DNA from: G963662985 sp963662985
GTDB lineage: Bacteria > Chloroflexota > Anaerolineae > Anaerolineales > UBA11579
DNA: 64,000 bases
Direction: 5' to 3'
NCBI GenBank assembly: GCA_963662985.1
Contig: OY760066.1
Span: 310,001-374,000 of the forward strand
The position numbers were made by a program, and so were the translations under genes. How positions within the stretch are numbered: the stretch's first letter is position 1; every line of letters begins with the position of its first letter. Below are positions 60,973 through 64,000 of this stretch, one piece after another. Under the pieces are notes generated by a model. The model worked only from the letters and a program-made list of their open reading frames with translations, did no database searches and was not told where the DNA came from.

Positions 60973-62237
60973 TGTATATGAAAAATTTTATTAAAATTTT
61001 ATATTTTTCAATCATATTTATTTTTGTTTTCTTTTCAATAGATTCAATTAGTAGATTAGAAACAAAAACAAATCGATGGTATCAATTTCAACAAATTGAG
61101 AAAAACTCGTTAGATATCGTATATCTAGGAAATTCTCATAATATGCAAGGAATTATCCCAAGAATATCAAAAGATATTTTAGGTTTAAATGGATTTACAT
61201 TAGGTGTTCCAGGTGAAAGTATTCAAACTACCTATTTTGAATTAGTTGAGCTTTTTAAGACACAATCCCCACAATATATTGGAATTGAAACTTTTACACT
61301 AGATATAAATCTTTCAGGAGAAACAGGTTTTGTTTTTGCTTTTACAGATAGCATTCCTGTAAGTATTAATTCTCTCAATACCACCTTACAATCATTTACA
61401 TTACCAAATGCCTACAATCATTTTTCTTGGATTCGCCAACATACATTTATTTGGAAATCACCTGAGAAACTTTTTGATTTATATCATCGATACTATAATA
61501 ATACAAAAGAAAATTCTTCTGAATTAAACTTTTATTTAAAATCAGATGGGTATTATTACAACGATCTTCAAATAACTCAAGAAAAAATTGACTATGTAAA
61601 AAACAACGAAAAATCTAATGAAATTCTAAAAATGGATTCGCAAACGCGATTTTATTTAGAAAAAATTATTAAATTATGTGAAGACAATAATACCCAGTTA
61701 TTTTTATTTACAATGCCTGTTGTTGCTGATTATTTTGGATATGAATATTCAACTTTAGAATATAAAAAAATTTCTCAACAGTATAATTTACCATATATAG
61801 ATTTAAGAGATAATGATTTTTCATTAATCCATTTTTCAGATACAAATCATTTAACTCAATTAGGTGCATTAAGAGCAACTATAGATATTTCAAATGAATT
61901 GGCAACATTATTTAATTTATCAATTAATAAAGATAATTTAGCGAATTACCAACAATTAAACATAGATCAATATACAATAAAAAAACTTACATCTCAGTCT
62001 TCTAGATTTGCTTTATTGTCCGATAAAGGGAATTTAGAAAATAATAGTTATTCTTTTGTTATAAATTATGGAACACAAATAAAAGGTGGTCATATAGATC
62101 CTCAATCAAATGCCGCTACCATACTAGAATATGAAAAACCTGATGTATTTCGAATGACGATTTTAATAGAAAACCCAAACAATAATTATGTGATTAGACA
62201 TAATATTTATTTAGACTTAACAGAAATTGAAAGATAG
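60972..62237 (+). CDS. SGNH-like membrane-anchored O-acyl transfer partner, copy 1
   Basis: 421 residues. An N-terminal membrane anchor (FIKILYFSIIFIFVFFSI) is followed by an SGNH-like extracytoplasmic fold: VYLGNSHNMQGI holds the nucleophile serine in a GNS block, and DTNHLTQLGA near residue 300 holds the Asp-x2-His pair. DltD, AlgJ and AlgX-type partners of MBOAT proteins have the same layout. It overlaps the MBOAT stop by 1 nt. Two further paralogues follow in the same operon. It probably transfers the acyl group to the polymer outside the cell membrane. Confidence 0.8.
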   Translation: MYMKNFIKILYFSIIFIFVFFSIDSISRLETKTNRWYQFQQIEKNSLDIVYLGNSHNMQGIIPRISKDILGLNGFTLGVPGESIQTTYFELVELFKTQSPQYIGIETFTLDINLSGETGFVFAFTDSIPVSINSLNTTLQSFTLPNAYNHFSWIRQHTFIWKSPEKLFDLYHRYYNNTKENSSELNFYLKSDGYYYNDLQITQEKIDYVKNNEKSNEILKMDSQTRFYLEKIIKLCEDNNTQLFLFTMPVVADYFGYEYSTLEYKKISQQYNLPYIDLRDNDFSLIHFSDTNHLTQLGALRATIDISNELATLFNLSINKDNLANYQQLNIDQYTIKKLTSQSSRFALLSDKGNLENNSYSFVINYGTQIKGGHIDPQSNAATILEYEKPDVFRMTILIENPNNNYVIRHNIYLDLTEIER

Positions 62238-62249
62238 ATGGAATATTAG

Positions 62250-63512
62250 ATGAAAAAAGCGTCTAAATTGATATTATTTATTCTATCATTTTTCATTATT
62301 TTAGAAATAAATAATCACATAGTAAAATCAGAAAATATTAATAAAAATTGGTACCAATTTAGACAAATGCCAAAAAATTCAATAGATATATTTTTTGCTG
62401 GAAATTCTCGCTCCTATACTACAATTCAACCAAAAACCATTGAAGATATCACAAAAAAATCTGGGTATGTATTAGGCACAGGTGGAGAATCTTTAGAGAT
62501 GACGTATTTTGAATTAAAAGAAATGTTTAAAATACAATCACCAGAATTTGTTTTTCTAGAAGTATTTCCAATTTATAAATTTGAATCAGGGGAGAAATTT
62601 ACTTTTCAAACAGCAGATTTTGTTGAAACAATTCCTATTTTTGAAATTGACCGAGAACTATTATGGAGATTTTTTCAAAATCAAAGAACTATAGATATAA
62701 TACCACTTGCTAATCATCATTCACAGCTTTGGAAAACACCTAGAGAAGTATTATTAAATTATCATCTTTTTACACAAGGTTATGCAGAAACAGAATCCCC
62801 GTGGCTTTTAAAAGATTTTTTAAATACAAAGGGATATAAAAATAGTTATCTGCAAATATCTCAGCAATCGATCAATGATTATAGCAACTCATCACTAATC
62901 ATCCAAACAACTATCTCACCTACTACAGAAGAATTACTTCAAAAGATCATCACCCTTTGTCAAAAAAACAATGCAAAGCTAATCCTTTGGCAAATTCCGC
63001 AATATACAGACTTTGTCGACCAAAATGGAATCAAAATAGAATACCAAAAAATTGCAGACCAATTTCAAATTGATTTTATTGATTTAAACCAATACAAATT
63101 CGATATCCTAAATTATGCAGACATCAATCACGTAGCTCCCTTTGGTTCTCAAAACGTGTCCTTACTATTTGCAGAGATAATCGCAGATCATTATGTTGGC
63201 GAGAAAAACGATTACGGTCTTGATCAATATAAGAAAATGAGCCCTATTGACTATACCTACAGTTCTGATAATCAAAATTTTGTTATCACATTCACAATGG
63301 CATCTGATATACTAGATAGTCAAGTAGTCGGAACTCTCGAAGCACAAGATAAGTTCTATACTGGAGAAAACATTGACCAATATCATTACCAGTTTATTCT
63401 TCCTCAAAAACCCACATCCGACTATATCAATGTGACATTTGAAAACTTACAGATTAATCGCTCAATCTCACAATATGTTTATTTAAATTATTCAAGTAAG
63501 GTGTTTCAATGA
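62250..63512 (+). CDS. SGNH-like membrane-anchored O-acyl transfer partner, copy 2
   Basis: 420 residues, clearly paralogous to copy 1: N-terminal anchor LILFILSFFIILEI, shared NKNWYQFRQMPKNSIDIFFAGNSRS start (read up to AGNSRS), and ADINHVAPFGSQN near residue 295 in place of DTNHLTQLGA. The nucleophile block is GNSRS instead of GNSHN. The distances between motifs are conserved. It starts 12 nt after copy 1 and overlaps copy 3 by 4 nt. Divergence is high, so the copies may serve different polymers or acceptor positions. Confidence 0.8.
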   Translation: MKKASKLILFILSFFIILEINNHIVKSENINKNWYQFRQMPKNSIDIFFAGNSRSYTTIQPKTIEDITKKSGYVLGTGGESLEMTYFELKEMFKIQSPEFVFLEVFPIYKFESGEKFTFQTADFVETIPIFEIDRELLWRFFQNQRTIDIIPLANHHSQLWKTPREVLLNYHLFTQGYAETESPWLLKDFLNTKGYKNSYLQISQQSINDYSNSSLIIQTTISPTTEELLQKIITLCQKNNAKLILWQIPQYTDFVDQNGIKIEYQKIADQFQIDFIDLNQYKFDILNYADINHVAPFGSQNVSLLFAEIIADHYVGEKNDYGLDQYKKMSPIDYTYSSDNQNFVITFTMASDILDSQVVGTLEAQDKFYTGENIDQYHYQFILPQKPTSDYINVTFENLQINRSISQYVYLNYSSKVFQ

Positions 63513-64000
63513 AAAAGATAATAAAAATTTCTTTTTTTATCCTACTATTTATATTTATTTTTTATGAATTAAACACTTTATACAAAGTAGAAGTAAAGAA
63601 TTATCGGTGGTATCAATATCTAGAAAAAATAGAAAAAAATTCACTAGATATTGTCTTTTTAGGGAATTCACATAATTTTGCAACTGTTCAACCGCAAATA
63701 GTTGAAGATTTGCTTGGAACAAACGCATATACAATTGGAGTACCTTCTGAAAGTTTACAGACAACATATTATGAATTAGAAGAGCTATTTAAATCTCAAA
63801 ATCCAAAATATATAGTAATAGAAACTTTTGCAATTCAAACTTTATTATCAAATAACGATGATTTTTCTTATAAGTTCATTAACTCAATTCCATTTAATGC
63901 CACTGCATTAAAAAAGTTTTTTAACACAAATATTGATGAAACTTATAATTATTTTCCTTTTGTAAGAAAACATAATGAATTTTGGAAATATCCAGTAGAG
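63509..64000 (+). CDS. SGNH-like membrane-anchored O-acyl transfer partner, copy 3 (cut by window end)
   Basis: 164 residues are visible. The ATG at 63509 overlaps the copy 2 stop (ATGA). A membrane anchor (ISFFILLFIFIFYEL) and the block DIVFLGNSHNFATVQP are present, with the spacing of copies 1 and 2. In the N-terminal part it resembles copy 1 more than copy 2 (GNSHN rather than GNSRS). The Asp/His part lies beyond the window. Confidence 0.78.
   Translation, partial: MKKIIKISFFILLFIFIFYELNTLYKVEVKNYRWYQYLEKIEKNSLDIVFLGNSHNFATVQPQIVEDLLGTNAYTIGVPSESLQTTYYELEELFKSQNPKYIVIETFAIQTLLSNNDDFSYKFINSIPFNATALKKFFNTNIDETYNYFPFVRKHNEFWKYPVE

Noticed and set aside
1..64000. CRISPR arrays, tRNA or rRNA genes, insertion sequences
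   Set aside because: I saw no regularly spaced direct repeats of CRISPR size, no tRNA cloverleaf with CCA end or rRNA segments, and no transposase; a covariance-model scan would be needed to exclude small RNAs fully.

Overview
The window is an AT-rich bacterial chromosome segment of about 64 kb with good Shine-Dalgarno sequences and many rho-independent hairpins. A sortase domain, giant DUF11-repeat surface protein, DUF3048 lipoprotein, TM-type nitroreductase and a DnaA_N/AAA gene pair together suggest an anaerobic, sugar-fermenting bacterium, possibly of the Anaerolineae (Chloroflexota). That placement is a guess from gene content only; a low-GC Firmicute is not excluded.

Region 1 (1-19.2 kb, all minus strand) is a bacterial microcompartment (BMC) locus. 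Reading from its sigma70-type promoter near 19.2 kb, it encodes: a ribose-type ABC importer, methylthioribose kinase (mtnK), methylthioribose-1-phosphate isomerase (mtnA), a class II aldolase with a C-terminal encapsulation-like helix, a PduP/EutE-type CoA-acylating aldehyde dehydrogenase with an N-terminal encapsulation peptide, a BMC-H shell protein with an in-frame N-terminal C2H2 zinc finger, a PduL with an encapsulation-like helix, a solute-binding-type protein without signal peptide, a CoA-disulfide-reductase-like flavoenzyme, a two-subunit CoA-transferase-fold protein, a DeoR regulator, a PduM-like protein, PduS, PduT and three BMC-P proteins. After a terminator comes a 41-codon small ORF, a second PduL without targeting helix, and acetate kinase (cut by the window edge). 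The logic fits import of 5-deoxyribose or 5-methylthioribose, phosphorylation, isomerisation to the ribulose-1-phosphate analogue, aldol cleavage to DHAP plus a short aldehyde inside the shell, then oxidation to acyl-CoA, acyl-phosphate and ATP plus acid: the DHAP shunt placed in a microcompartment.

Region 2 (19.4-27.5 kb) is one gene for a roughly 2,640-residue secreted DUF11-repeat protein ending in an LPETG motif followed directly by a sortase domain in the same chain. Region 3 (27.6-33.9 kb) holds ung, a ROK sugar kinase, a parAB operon with its own promoter and operator-like palindrome, a GH114-type protein and an MFS transporter. Region 4 (34.1-45.1 kb, minus) is an amino-sugar operon: ROK-fold protein, nagA, ROK regulator, SIS protein, ROK kinase, ABC importer and two Gfo/Idh/MocA oxidoreductases.

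Region 5 (45.3-54.4 kb) holds an acetyl-CoA-synthetase-type ligase, an acyl carrier protein, a large membrane protein, and a replication-like module: an AAA ATPase, a DnaA_N-domain protein, a candidate antisense RNA between them, and a 1.15-kb upstream non-coding region with five palindromes of GTACCC(G/A)(T/C)GGGTAC type, a parS-like site and a short tandem repeat. Region 6 (54.4-64 kb) holds a DUF3048 lipoprotein, tyrS, a nitroreductase, a formylglycine-generating-enzyme-fold lipoprotein and an MBOAT acyltransferase with three tandem SGNH-like partner genes, the last cut by the window end.
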